Assembly (NCBI GenBank): GCA_030447925.1
Contig: JAUJNX010000007.1
Coordinates: 124,001 to 188,000, forward strand
Direction of reading: 5' to 3'
Source: Egibacteraceae bacterium
GTDB taxonomy: Bacteria; Actinomycetota; Nitriliruptoria; Euzebyales; Egibacteraceae
Length of the DNA stretch: 64,000 nucleotides
The notes under the pieces were generated by a model that was given only the letters and a program-made list of their open reading frames with translations, made no database searches and was not told the origin of the DNA. Below are positions 19,408-28,133 of this stretch, in pieces. Each line of letters begins with the position of its first letter. The first letter of the stretch is position 1. The translations under genes and the position numbers were made by a program.

Positions 19408-19968
19408 CTACGCCAGCGCGGCGAGCGCGCGCAGCTCGTCCTCGGGGAGCAGCCCCGGGACCAGGGTCCGCGAGGCGAGGATGGTGGGGACGCCGCCCAC
19501 GCCGTTACGGCGGTGCACGCCCATCGCGCGGCGCGTCGACGCGATCCGCCCGGGGTCGGCCAGCGCCCCGGCGACGGCGTCGCGGTCCAGGCCGGCCGCG
19601 TCGGCCAGGTCGGCCAGGATCCCGTGGTCGCCGATGGGGGCGCCGTCCTCCCAGAACGCCCGGTAGCAGGCCGACCGCCACGAGGCGCCCAGCCCCGCCG
19701 ACTCCGCGAGCGCGCCGACCGTGTGCGCGGCGGCGGTGGGCGGCAGCCCGCGCGGGCGCCGCAGCACCAGCCCCTCGGCCGCGGCCTCCTCGGCCAGGTC
19801 CGCGATGCCGGCCACGACGTCGAGGGTGACGGGCAGCGTGGCGTCCACCCCGATGCCCTCGAAGCCCTCGAACGCGACGTCCAGGCCGTCGTCGGCCAGC
19901 CGCTGGACCCGCAGCACCGCCACCGCCGACCCCGGCGAGGTGAAGTCGTGGAACAGCGTCAGGCCCAC
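19408..19968 (-). CDS. DsbA-fold protein lacking the CxxC motif
   Basis: 186 residues from the GTG at 19968, three bases after the upstream stop. The N-terminus LTLFHDFTSPGSAVAVLRVQ fits the DSBA-like/FrnE/HCCA-isomerase thioredoxin fold, and VGGVPTILASRTLVPGLLPE near the end fits the cis-proline loop and closing segment. Where DsbA has CxxC this protein has SPGS, so it is unlikely to be a disulphide oxidase and more likely resembles 2-hydroxychromene-2-carboxylate isomerase or GST-kappa-type proteins. It is the last gene of the acyl-CoA dehydrogenase operon. Confidence 0.7.
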   Translation of the reverse strand: MGLTLFHDFTSPGSAVAVLRVQRLADDGLDVAFEGFEGIGVDATLPVTLDVVAGIADLAEEAAAEGLVLRRPRGLPPTAAAHTVGALAESAGLGASWRSACYRAFWEDGAPIGDHGILADLADAAGLDRDAVAGALADPGRIASTRRAMGVHRRNGVGGVPTILASRTLVPGLLPEDELRALAALA

Positions 19969-19970
19969 CC

Positions 19971-20306
19971 TCAGCCCGGGTGCGGCGTGGCCGCCTCGAT
20001 CTCGGCCTTGAGGCGGGCGAGGTCGGACTCGACCCGGCGGTCGACCGCGCCGAGGGCGTCGGTCGCGCGCTCGACCAGGCTCGCCGGGTCGTGGTCGACG
20101 GCCAGGTCGACGCGCGTGCGCTTGGGGCTCAGGGCGATCAGCGACGCCGTCCAGGTGTCGCCGTCCTCCTCGGCGCGGCGCCACGACAGCAGCTCACCGT
20201 CCCGGCGGTCCACGACCTCCGCGCCCGCCAAGAAGGCGGGCAGGCCGTCCCAGACCGCCCGCAGCGGGCGCTCGACCTCGATCTTCTTCTCCACGCGATG
20301 GCTCAC
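19971..20306 (-). CDS. SRPBCC (START/polyketide-cyclase-like) protein
   Basis: 111 residues beginning VSHRVEKKIEVERPLRAVWD, the usual opening strand and helix of the helix-grip fold. Family members bind hydrophobic ligands in a deep cavity. The GTG start at 20306 overlaps the stop of the MBL-fold gene (GTGA), which places it third in a four-gene operon with an acyl-CoA dehydrogenase. A role in lipid or acyl-CoA handling is inferred from context only. Confidence 0.7.
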   Translation of the reverse strand: MSHRVEKKIEVERPLRAVWDGLPAFLAGAEVVDRRDGELLSWRRAEEDGDTWTASLIALSPKRTRVDLAVDHDPASLVERATDALGAVDRRVESDLARLKAEIEAATPHPG

Positions 20307-21073
20307 GCGGGCGATCCTAGGCGAGCGCGGTAGCGGGCGGCGGAGCGGCGGACCACCCCCCGCGCGTCCTCGCGCACCTCGCCGAACCCGCCGTACAGGC
20401 GGTCGTAGGGCAGGGGCTCCAGGGCCGCCAGGACCGCGTCGAGCTCGGCGGCCGACAGCGGCAGGTAGTTGGGGTAGCTGTACATGAAGCTGACCCAGCC
20501 GCTGGCCGGGACGACCATGACCGTGTCGCCGGTCAGCAGCAGCCCCTCGCGGTGCAGGACCGCGCTGCCGGGGAAGTGCCCGCCGCAGCGGACCAGGGTC
20601 ACGCCGGGCAGCACCTCGTGGGCGCCCGACCAGGCGAGCAGGCGCGGCGTCGGCATGGTCACCCACGCGAGGTCCTCCTGGGGCACCAGGACCGGCGCGT
20701 CGAGGGCCTCCGCCCAGTGCGCCATGGCGCCGTAGAAGTGCGGGTGCGAGCAGGCGACCGCCCGCACCCGCCCCAGCGCGGCCACCTGCGCGACCGCCGC
20801 CGCGTCGAGCCACCCGGGCGCGTCCCACAGCACCGCCCCGTCGGGCGTCGACAGGACGTAGCCCCGCTGGCCGATGCCGACCTGCGGCGCGACCGTGAGG
20901 CGGTGCAGGCCGGGCTCCAGCTCCTCCACCGACAGCGCCCGCGGCTCGGACCGGGACACCCAGCGCTGGCCGCCGGGCGGCAGGTACTGCCGCTCGTCGG
21001 CGCAGATCAGGCACACCCCGGGCACCTGGCCCTCGGGATAGTGAGCGGCGCAGGTGGCGCAGACCGTCCTCAC
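20303..21073 (-). CDS. MBL-fold hydrolase with N-terminal zinc-ribbon-like cysteines
   Basis: 256 residues. The N-terminus carries CATC and CLIC, spaced like a zinc ribbon, then a metallo-beta-lactamase fold. Metal ligands are only partly conserved: the usual HxHxDH is SHPHFYG here (His-Pro-His, no Asp-His), while CGGHFPGSAVLH and TGDTVMVV keep the later His and Asp. It may therefore bind one metal or have a changed activity. It starts with a GTG overlapping the acyl-CoA dehydrogenase stop (GTGA), so it is co-translated with that gene. Confidence 0.75.
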   Translation of the reverse strand: MRTVCATCAAHYPEGQVPGVCLICADERQYLPPGGQRWVSRSEPRALSVEELEPGLHRLTVAPQVGIGQRGYVLSTPDGAVLWDAPGWLDAAAVAQVAALGRVRAVACSHPHFYGAMAHWAEALDAPVLVPQEDLAWVTMPTPRLLAWSGAHEVLPGVTLVRCGGHFPGSAVLHREGLLLTGDTVMVVPASGWVSFMYSYPNYLPLSAAELDAVLAALEPLPYDRLYGGFGEVREDARGVVRRSAARYRARLGSPA

Positions 21074-22077
21074 GAGAACAGGCGGTCCGCGAGCAGGGCG
21101 CGGTGCTGGGTGGCCGTGCCGTAGGAGGACTCCAGCGCCTTGCCGCGCTTGAGCCACAGGTGCAGGTCGTGCTCCCAGGTGAAGCCGATCCCGCCGTGGA
21201 CCTGGAGCGTCTCGCGGTTGGCCACGATCTCGGCCTCGGTCGCGGCGACCTTGGCGATGCTCGCGGCCTCGGACCGGTCGGCGCGGCCCTCGGCCAGGGC
21301 AAGTGCGGCGTACCAGGCGGCGGCCTTGGACGTCTCGACCACCAGCAGGGTCTCGGCCAGCTTGTGCTTCACCGCCTGGAACGACCCGACGGGCCGGCCG
21401 AACTGCTGGCGGTCCTTGGTGTAGGCCACGGTGACGTCGAGCATGCGCTGGGACAGCCCGTTGAGGAGGGCCGCGGTCCCGGCGGCGCCGCGGTCCCATG
21501 CGGCGGCGGCCTCCGCGGCGCCGCCGGCCATGCGCGTGTCGTCGCCGGTCTCGGCCTCCACGGTGAACAGCCGCCGGGCGCCGTCCTGGGACGGCTGCGC
21601 CGTCGCCGCGAACCGGTCGCGCGGGACCGCGTGCAGCGCGTCGCCCCGGTGCAGCAGGAGCAGGTCGGCGATGTGGGCGTCCGCCACGTAGGGCGCGTCC
21701 ATCAGCTGCACCGTGACGACCGCGTCGCCCGCGGCGATCCGCGGCAGCCAATCCTTCTGCTGCGCCTCGGTGCCCGCCTCCACCAGCAGCGGCACGCCGA
21801 TGGCGGTGGTCTCCAGCAGCGGCTCGGGGAGCGCGGCGGCGCCCGCCTCCTCGAGCAGCAGCACGAGGTCGACGGCCCCCAGGCCCAGCCCGCCGTGCTC
21901 CTCCGGCACGGTCAGCCCGACGAAGCCGGTGTCGGCCATCTTGCCCCACAGCTCCGGGCTGCGGCCGGTCTCCGACGCCCACATCGCCCGGACGTGGGAT
22001 GCCGGCGACTCGCCCGCGAAGAAGTCGCGGGCGGCGTCGCGCAGGGCGTACTGCTCCTCGGTGAAGTCGAAGTCCAC
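21070..22077 (-). CDS. Acyl-CoA dehydrogenase
   Basis: 335 residues from the GTG at 22077, chosen because VDFDFTEEQYALRDAARDFF is the normal family start and GAGAGGCTGGAG precedes it. FAD-binding and dimer motifs are present: YTKDRQQFGRPVGSFQAVKH and LQVHGGIGFTWEHD. At 335 residues it is shorter than the usual 380-400, mainly in the middle beta domain (about residues 110-160), as in many actinobacterial FadE paralogues that form heteromers. It oxidises an acyl-CoA and hands electrons to ETF (etfBA at 35.8-37.6 kb). An operator-like palindrome lies 45 bases upstream. Confidence 0.88.
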   Translation of the reverse strand: MDFDFTEEQYALRDAARDFFAGESPASHVRAMWASETGRSPELWGKMADTGFVGLTVPEEHGGLGLGAVDLVLLLEEAGAAALPEPLLETTAIGVPLLVEAGTEAQQKDWLPRIAAGDAVVTVQLMDAPYVADAHIADLLLLHRGDALHAVPRDRFAATAQPSQDGARRLFTVEAETGDDTRMAGGAAEAAAAWDRGAAGTAALLNGLSQRMLDVTVAYTKDRQQFGRPVGSFQAVKHKLAETLLVVETSKAAAWYAALALAEGRADRSEAASIAKVAATEAEIVANRETLQVHGGIGFTWEHDLHLWLKRGKALESSYGTATQHRALLADRLFS

Positions 22078-22121
22078 GCTCCAGCCTCTCGCTTCCCTGC
22101 GGCCACGGGCTTGGCCCCTGC

Positions 22122-22139
22122 GGTTACCGGCGGGTAGCA
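22122..22139. promoter_or_regulatory. Operator-like palindrome TTACC-GGCG-GGTAG
   Basis: GGTTACC-N4-GGTAGCA, centred 53 bases before the acyl-CoA dehydrogenase start. It matches four further TACC-N4-GGTA sites at 26.1, 30.8, 35.3 and 35.7 kb, all upstream of lipid-degradation or electron-transfer genes. Confidence 0.6.
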
Positions 22140-22404
22140 GCGTAGCGGGCGGAACGCGCCGCGTGGGCGGGCGCAGCACGAACAGGTCCGGGGCCGCGAA
22201 CCTCGCCCCCTCGCGTTCGTCCGGCCTCCGACGTGTGCCTTCGGCAGCCGTCGCTCCCCCCGGCCGCCCGGGGATGGCCGCCCGGGCCTGGCCGGCTGCG
22301 CCGCGGGACGAGAGGTGGTCGCGCCGAGCTCAAGTGCGGCCGCCGTCCACCGATGCAGGTGATGACCACGGAAGGTCCGGGGCGCGGGACGGGCGGGGCG
22401 GGGC
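22140..22404. other. Intergenic space between divergent genes
   Basis: Together with bases 22078-22121 this is the shared upstream region of the minus-strand acyl-CoA dehydrogenase operon and the plus-strand subtilase. Apart from the palindrome at 22122-22139 I see no coding sequence, repeat or convincing promoter box. Confidence 0.5.
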
Positions 22405-24853
22405 ATGCGCAGGCGTGCGATGGCGACACTGGTCGCGGTGCTGGTGGCAGGGGTTGCGGGCGGCGCGGAGGCGCGGGCGGCGGAGGGCAGCCCGACGGTC
22501 CGGGTGATCGTGGAGCTCGAGTCAGGGGCCGGGCCGGCCGAGGGGGTCGCGGACCGGCTCGCCGGCGCCTACGGCACCGACGCCGCCACGGTCTACGAGG
22601 AGGTCCTGCACGGGTTCGCGGCGGAGGTGCAGGCCGACGAGGTGGCCGACCTCGTGGCCGACCCGGCGGTGCGGGCGGTGGTGCCCGACGTGGCGATCCG
22701 CGCGTTCGGGGAGGTCCCCAGCGGGGTGAAGCGCATGCGCGCCGACGCGGTCCCGGGCTCCGTCGTCGGGACCCGCGGGCGCGTCGACGCCGACATCGCC
22801 ATCCTGGACACCGGCGTGAACCCGCACCCGGACCTCGACGTCCGGGGCGGTGTCGACTGCACCGGTGACGCGGGCTGCACCGGCGCGTCCTACGCCGACG
22901 GCCACGGCCACGGCACCCACGTGGCGGGCAGCGCCGGCGCGACGGACGACGGGGCCGGGGTCGTGGGCGTGGCGCCCGGCGCGCGGATCTGGGGCGTCAA
23001 GGTCCTGTCCGACAGCGGCGGCGGCTACCTGTCCTGGTTCGTGGCCGGGCTCGACTGGGCGGTGGCCCAGCGGCGGCGGCTACCTGTCCTGGTTCGTGGC
23101 CGGGCTCGACTGGGCGGTGGCCCGCGGCGACATCGAGGTGGTCAACGCCAGCCTCGGCGGCCCCTCCGGGGCGAACGCGGCCGTCGACGCGGCCATCGAC
23201 CGCGCCACCGCCGCCGGCGTCGTCGTGGTCGTGGCGGCCGGCAACAGCGGCGTCGACGCGGCCGGGACGAGCCCCGCCAACTCACCGTCCGCCATCACCG
23301 TGTCCGCGGTCGCCGACGCCGACGGCGCGGCCGGCGCGCTGGGGGGCAGCGCCTGCGGGCTGCCCGACGACAGCTTCGCCACGTTCTCCAACTACGGCGC
23401 GGTCGTCGACGTCGCCGCCCCCGGGGTGTGCATCACCTCGACGAGCCGCGGCGGCGGCTACGCCGTGATGTCGGGCACGTCGATGGCCGCGCCGCACGTG
23501 GCCAGCACGGCCGCCGTCCACATCGCCACCGCCCGGCTACCGCGCGACGGGCAGCGGGCCGCCACCGTCCGGGCCACCCTGCAGGGCGCTTGGGGCGCCG
23601 CCCAGTCCTCGCCGTGCGGCTTCACCGGCGGCCGGTCGGCCGAGCCGCTGGTGGTGCTGGGCGGCTGCCCGGGCACGGGCGACACGGTGCCCCCGCAGCC
23701 GGTGCGGCTGTCGGCGTCGCCAGGGGACCGCGTGGTCGGCCTGACCTGGACCGCGGCGAACGACCCCGCGGGCATCGCCGCCTACCAGCTGCTCCGCGGC
23801 ACCGGCACCGACGCGCTGGTGGTGCACCGGACGCTGCCCGGGGATGTCACCGCGTTCAGCGACACCGGCCTGCGCAACAGGACGACCTACCGCTACGCGG
23901 TCGCGGCGGTGGACGGCAGCGGTAACGTCGCCCCGCTGTCCGCGCCGGTCAGCGCGGTCCCGCAGGACGTCACGCCGCCGCAGCAGCCGGTCCTGGCGGG
24001 CGTGGCGCACGACCGGCGGGCGTCGCTGTCCTGGACGGCAGTGACCGACGCCTCCGGCATCGGTTCCTACCAGCTGTGGCGGACCGCGCCGGGCGGCGCG
24101 CCGGTCCTGCGCGCCCGGGTGGCCGCGACCGCCACGACCTTCGCCGACCGCCCCCTGGTCAACGGCGGCGCCTACCGCTACACGCTGGTCGCGGTCGACC
24201 GGGCGGGCAACGCGTCGCCGCACAGCGGAGCCGTGACCGTCAGGCCGTTCGACGCCGCCCCGCCGTCGGTGCCCGCGCTGCGGGTCAAGGTCGGCGACGG
24301 CCGCCTGCTGCTGGCCTGGCGGGCCAGCACGGACTCGACCGGCGTGGCCGCGTACCGCCTGGAGCGCGCGGTGGGGCCGTACGGCACGTTCGCCCCCCTG
24401 CTCTCGCTGCCCGGCACGGCGGTCGTCCACGTCGACGCAGGGCTCGTCAACGGCACCCAGTACCGCTACCGGCTGACGGCCGTCGACACCAACGGGTTGG
24501 CCTCGACGCCGTCGAGGATCGCCTCCGGGGTCCCACGTGACCTCACCGGCCCCCGGACCGTCACGGTGACCACGGAGCCGGGGGTCGGGGCGGGCCAGGT
24601 GCGCCTGGCGTGGTCCGGCGCGTCGGACCCCGCGGGCATCCGCGAGTACCTGATCCACCGCAGCGTCGGGGGCGGGAGCTTCTCGCTGGCCGCGCGGGTC
24701 GCTCCTGGCCAGCGGACGTGGACCGCGACTGGCCTGCGCGCGGGGACCAGCTACCGCTGGACGGTCACCCCTGTCGACGGTGCGGGCAACGCGGGTGCCC
24801 GGTCCGAGCCTGTGGCGGTGACCGCGCAGTCCACGGCCGGCACGGCGCGGTAG
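22405..24853 (+). pseudogene. Secreted subtilisin-like protease with four FN3 domains, broken by a 55-bp duplication
   Basis: The product has a signal peptide (to EARA), an inhibitor_I9-like propeptide, and an S8 peptidase with Asp (AILDTGVNPHPDL), His (GHGHGTHVAGSAG) and Ser (MSGTSMAAPHVA) all present. Four fibronectin type III repeats follow (from about 23690 to 24830), each with a W-T/S core and a YRY/YRW motif. The N-terminal frame runs into a duplicated 55-bp segment (23013-23123), which shifts the reading frame. Removing one copy restores one continuous protein of about 797 residues. As written, translation stops without the catalytic Ser. The duplication could be a real slippage mutation or an assembly error. 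Confidence 0.8.
23013..23123 (+). repeat. Exact 55-bp tandem duplication inside the protease gene
   Basis: Bases 23013-23068 and 23068-23123 are identical at an offset of 55. Each copy encodes GGGYLSWFVAGLDWAVA, the first in the N-terminal frame and the second in the C-terminal frame. 55 is not a multiple of three, hence the frameshift. Confidence 0.9.
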
Positions 24854-24881
24854 CGGGAACGCGTCGGGGTCGTGCCGGTCC

Positions 24882-26063
24882 TCACCGCTCCTTCGGCAGG
24901 CCCAGGACCCGCTCGGCGATGATGTTCTTCTGGATCTCGCTGGTGCCGGCGTAGATCTTGGCGGCGCGGGAGTACCAGTAGGCGTGCTGCCAGTGGTCCC
25001 AGTCCAGGACGTCGCGCAGCGGGGCGGTGAGGGGCGCCTTGGCCGTCAGCTCGCCGTAGGGGCCCGCCGCCTGCATGCCGGCCTCGTAGATGCGCGCCTC
25101 CATCTCCGACCAGTAGAGCTTGTTGAGGCTGGCCTCGGGGCCGACCGGCGCACCCTTGGTCAGGCGCGTCAGCGTCCGGTACACGTTGTCCTTGAAGACC
25201 TCGGTCTCCACGTACAGCTGCGCCACCCGGTCGCGGACCAGCGGGTCGGTGTCCAGCCCGACCGCCCTGACCAGGGTCACGAGCTGCTGGAGGTCGTGGG
25301 AGAAGCGCACGTGGGCGCCCAGCCCCGTGCCGCGCTCGAAGCCCAGGGTCGTCATCGCGACGCGCCAGCCGTCGTTCTCCGCGCCCACCAGGTTGGCGAC
25401 CGGCACGCGCACGTCGGTGAGGAAGACCTCCGCGAAGCCCGCGTCGCCGTTGATCTGCACGATCGGGCGGACCTCGATGCCGGGGGAGCGCATGTCGATC
25501 ATCACGAAGCTGATGCCCTTGTGCTTGGGCGCGTCCCGGTCGGTGCGCACCAGGGCGAACATCCAGTCCGCGAAGCGCCCGAGCGAGGTCCAGATCTTCT
25601 GGCCGTTGACCAGGTACTCATCGCCCTCGCGCACCGCGGTGGTGCGCACCGCCGCGAGGTCGGAGCCGGCGTCGGGCTCGCTGAAGCCCTGGCACCAGAT
25701 CGCCTCCGCCGACAGGATCCCGGGCAGCCAGCGCGCCTTCTGCTCGTCGGTGCCGTACTGGATGAGCGTGGGCCCGGCCAGCCCCAGGCCCAGCACGTTG
25801 ATCCGCGCCGGCGCCCCCGCGCGGGCGTACTCCTCCTGGAAGATGGCCGTGGACAGCAGGTCGGCGTCGCGCCCCCCGTACGCCCGGGGCCAGTTGATCG
25901 CCGCGTAGCCCGCGTCGTACAGGCGCCGCTCCCACGCGCGGTGCTGGGCGAAGCCCTCCTCGGTGGACTGCGAGCCGAGCGGCTCGGCCGGGACGTTGGC
26001 CGCCAGCCACGCGGCGACCTCGTCGCGGAACGCCTGCTGGTCCGGGGTCAGGTCGAGGTCCAT
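24882..26063 (-). CDS. Acyl-CoA dehydrogenase, FadE type
   Basis: 393 residues from the ATG at 26063, which has GAGGAG 9 bases upstream; a GTG six bases earlier is too close to that site. Family motifs: WCQGFSEPDAGSDLAAVRT for FAD and substrate, NGQKIWTSLGRFADW, and at the C-terminus YAGTSEIQKNIIAERVLG. It resembles the actinobacterial FadE group used for fatty acid or sterol side-chain degradation and would reduce ETF. It is a single transcription unit with its own TTACC-N4-GGTAA operator 32 bases upstream. Confidence 0.92.
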   Translation of the reverse strand: MDLDLTPDQQAFRDEVAAWLAANVPAEPLGSQSTEEGFAQHRAWERRLYDAGYAAINWPRAYGGRDADLLSTAIFQEEYARAGAPARINVLGLGLAGPTLIQYGTDEQKARWLPGILSAEAIWCQGFSEPDAGSDLAAVRTTAVREGDEYLVNGQKIWTSLGRFADWMFALVRTDRDAPKHKGISFVMIDMRSPGIEVRPIVQINGDAGFAEVFLTDVRVPVANLVGAENDGWRVAMTTLGFERGTGLGAHVRFSHDLQQLVTLVRAVGLDTDPLVRDRVAQLYVETEVFKDNVYRTLTRLTKGAPVGPEASLNKLYWSEMEARIYEAGMQAAGPYGELTAKAPLTAPLRDVLDWDHWQHAYWYSRAAKIYAGTSEIQKNIIAERVLGLPKER

Positions 26064-26094
26064 CGCCACCTGCTCCTCGTCTCGGGGCCCACGA

Positions 26095-26112
26095 CGTTAC
26101 CCGACGGTAACG
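26095..26112. promoter_or_regulatory. Operator palindrome CGTTACC-CGAC-GGTAACG
   Basis: Perfect 7-base arms around four bases, 32 bases before the acyl-CoA dehydrogenase ATG at 26063. It is one of five TACC-N4-GGTA sites in the window. Confidence 0.7.
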
Positions 26113-26159
26113 CCACCCATCGTCCACTGTGGATCGACCGCGCACCGCCGGTGCCGCGG

Positions 26160-26165
26160 TAGGGT
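26160..26165 (+). promoter_or_regulatory. -10 box TAGGGT for a leaderless transcript
   Basis: TAGGGT sits 7 bases before the GTG at 26173 with no ribosome site, as also seen before iscS. Confidence 0.4.
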
Positions 26166-26172
26166 CCGCGGC

Positions 26173-26930
26173 GTGCCGGTGCTGGTCACGGGGGCGGAGG
26201 CGGGGCTCGGGCGGGAGGCCGTCCGGGCGCGGGCGCGCGCGGGCGGGGAGCGGCGCGCGTGGCTCGACCCCGACGCCCTGGATGACCCGGAGGGCGACGC
26301 GGCCCGCCTGCGCGCCGCCGGGGTCAAGGCCACACCGTCGTGCACTGCTGGGGCGGGCCGATCGTGGCCCCCGACCAGGAGCTGGACGGCCTGGCCGGGG
26401 TCCTGTCGGCCGCGCTGGGCGCCGGGTGCCGCCGGTTCGTCTGGCCCTCCCACCTGGGGGCGGACGACCCCGGCGGTGATGCGTACCTGTCGGCCTGCGC
26501 CGAGGGCGAGGACCTGCTGGCCGGGGCGGGGCTCGAGTCGATCGTGATCCGCCGGGCGCTGACCTACGGGCCGGGCGACGCGCTGACCCGCCGGCTGGCC
26601 GGTCCGGCCGGCGACGGGGTGCGCCCCGACGCCCGCCACGCGCCGCTGCTGGCCGCGGACCTCGCGGCCGCGGTCGCGCGCGCCGACGCCCGGGACCGCG
26701 CCGCCACGCGCCCCGACCTGGCGCTGGTGCTGGAGCTCGCGGGGCCGCAGGTCGTGACCGCCGCGGACCTCGTGGCCGGCCTGCGCGGGGCCGTCCCGGC
26801 CGATCCCACCCCGCTGCCGCCGACGGCGGCGGCGCTCTACGACCGCGACCTGGTGCCGGGCCCGCAGACCCTCGGGCGGGAGGGCACCCCCCTGGCCGCC
26901 GGCCTCGCACGCCTCGGAGGGGCGACATGA
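26173..26930 (+). CDS. NAD(P)-dependent epimerase/dehydratase-like protein (one frameshift)
   Basis: About 252 residues if a G is added to the AAGG run near 26,331 (to give VKGHTVVHCWGG). The start VPVLVTGAEAGLGREAV contains the Rossmann fingerprint (TGxxxGLG); RRFVWPSHLGADDPGG and YGPGDALTRRLAG fit NAD(P)-binding NmrA/epimerase-type atypical SDR proteins. The classical YxxxK catalytic pair is not visible, so it may be a nucleotide-binding or regulatory member. It stands alone between the divergent acyl-CoA dehydrogenase and the glycosyltransferases. Confidence 0.65.
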
Positions 26931-27011
26931 CACCAACGGTTTCCCCACCCGATGCCGCCCGGCCACCTGCCGGTCGCCGGGTGACCCGCTGACGTCGCGG
27001 ATCATTCCCCC

Positions 27012-28133
27012 GTGCGCGTCGCGATCATCACCGAGAGCTTCCTGCCCCAGGTCAACGGGGTGACCAACTCCGTGACCCGGGTGCTGGACCACCTCGCCGG
27101 GCGGGGTCACTCCGCGCTGGTCATCGCCCCGGGGTCGGGGCCGCAGACCTACGCGGGCGCCCCCGTGGTGCGGGTGCGGGCCGTCGGCCTGCCCTTCTAC
27201 AAGTCGTTCACGATCGGCCTGCCGACCCGCCAGATCGAGGCGGTGCTCAGCGCCTTCGCCCCCGACGTCGTCCACCTGGCGTCGCCGATCGCGCTGGGGG
27301 CCCACGGCGCGGTCGTCGCCGAGCGCCTGGGCATCCCCGCGGTCGCGGTCTACCAGACCGACATCGCCACCTTCGCCCAGCGCTACCGGCTGGGCGCCGC
27401 CCGGGGGATCGTGTGGGCCTGGCTGCGCCAGATCCACGGGCGGGCCGCGCGCACGCTGGCGCCGTCGTCACCCGCGCTGTGGGACCTGCGCCGCAACGGC
27501 ATCCCCAACGTGCACCTGTGGGGGCGCGGCGTCGACGGCGAGGCGTTCAACCCCTCGCACCGGTCCGAGGAGCTGCGCCGCCGCCTGGCGCCGCGCGGCG
27601 AGGTGCTGGTCGGCTACGTGGGGCGGCTGGGCGCGGAGAAGCGCGTGGAGCTGCTCGCCCCGCTGGCCGACCTGCCCGGCACCCGCGTGGTCGTGGTCGG
27701 CGACGGGCCGTCCCGCGCGCAGCTGGAGCGCGAGATGCCCGGCGCGGTGTTCCTGGGCTTCCAGCACGGGCCGGACCTGTCGGCGACGTTCGCGTCGATC
27801 GACGTGTTCGTCCACCCCGGCGCCGGCGAGACCTTCTGCCAGGCGGCGCAGGAGGCGCTCTCGTCGGGGGTGCCGGTCGTGGCCGCCGCCGCCGGCGGGC
27901 TGCTGGACCTCGTCCGCCACGGCGAGACCGGCCTGCTGTGGCCGCCCGACGAGCCGGAGGAGCTGGTGCGCGCGGTCGCCGCGCTCGCCGCCGACGGGGG
28001 CCTGCGCGCGGCGATGGGCGCCACCGCCCGCGCCTCCGTGGCGGGGCGCACCTGGGAGGCGCTCGGCGACCAGATCCTCGGCCACTACCGCGCGGTGATC
28101 GGGCAGCGGACCGGGCAGGCGATCGCCTCGTGA
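27012..28133 (+). CDS. GT4 glycosyltransferase, MgtA/PimB'-like mannosyltransferase
   Basis: 373 residues starting VRVAIITESFLPQVNGVTNS, the signature N-terminus of the GDP-mannose-dependent MgtA/PimB' group. Donor-site motifs GYVGRLGAEKRVELL and HPGAGETFCQAAQEALSSGV (E-x7-E) are intact. In actinobacteria such enzymes add mannose to phosphatidylinositol or glucuronosyl-diacylglycerol at the membrane face. The next gene, another GT4 enzyme, overlaps by GTGA, and a GNAT gene follows through a coupled repeat array, so this looks like a small glycolipid operon. Confidence 0.88.
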   Translation: MRVAIITESFLPQVNGVTNSVTRVLDHLAGRGHSALVIAPGSGPQTYAGAPVVRVRAVGLPFYKSFTIGLPTRQIEAVLSAFAPDVVHLASPIALGAHGAVVAERLGIPAVAVYQTDIATFAQRYRLGAARGIVWAWLRQIHGRAARTLAPSSPALWDLRRNGIPNVHLWGRGVDGEAFNPSHRSEELRRRLAPRGEVLVGYVGRLGAEKRVELLAPLADLPGTRVVVVGDGPSRAQLEREMPGAVFLGFQHGPDLSATFASIDVFVHPGAGETFCQAAQEALSSGVPVVAAAAGGLLDLVRHGETGLLWPPDEPEELVRAVAALAADGGLRAAMGATARASVAGRTWEALGDQILGHYRAVIGQRTGQAIAS

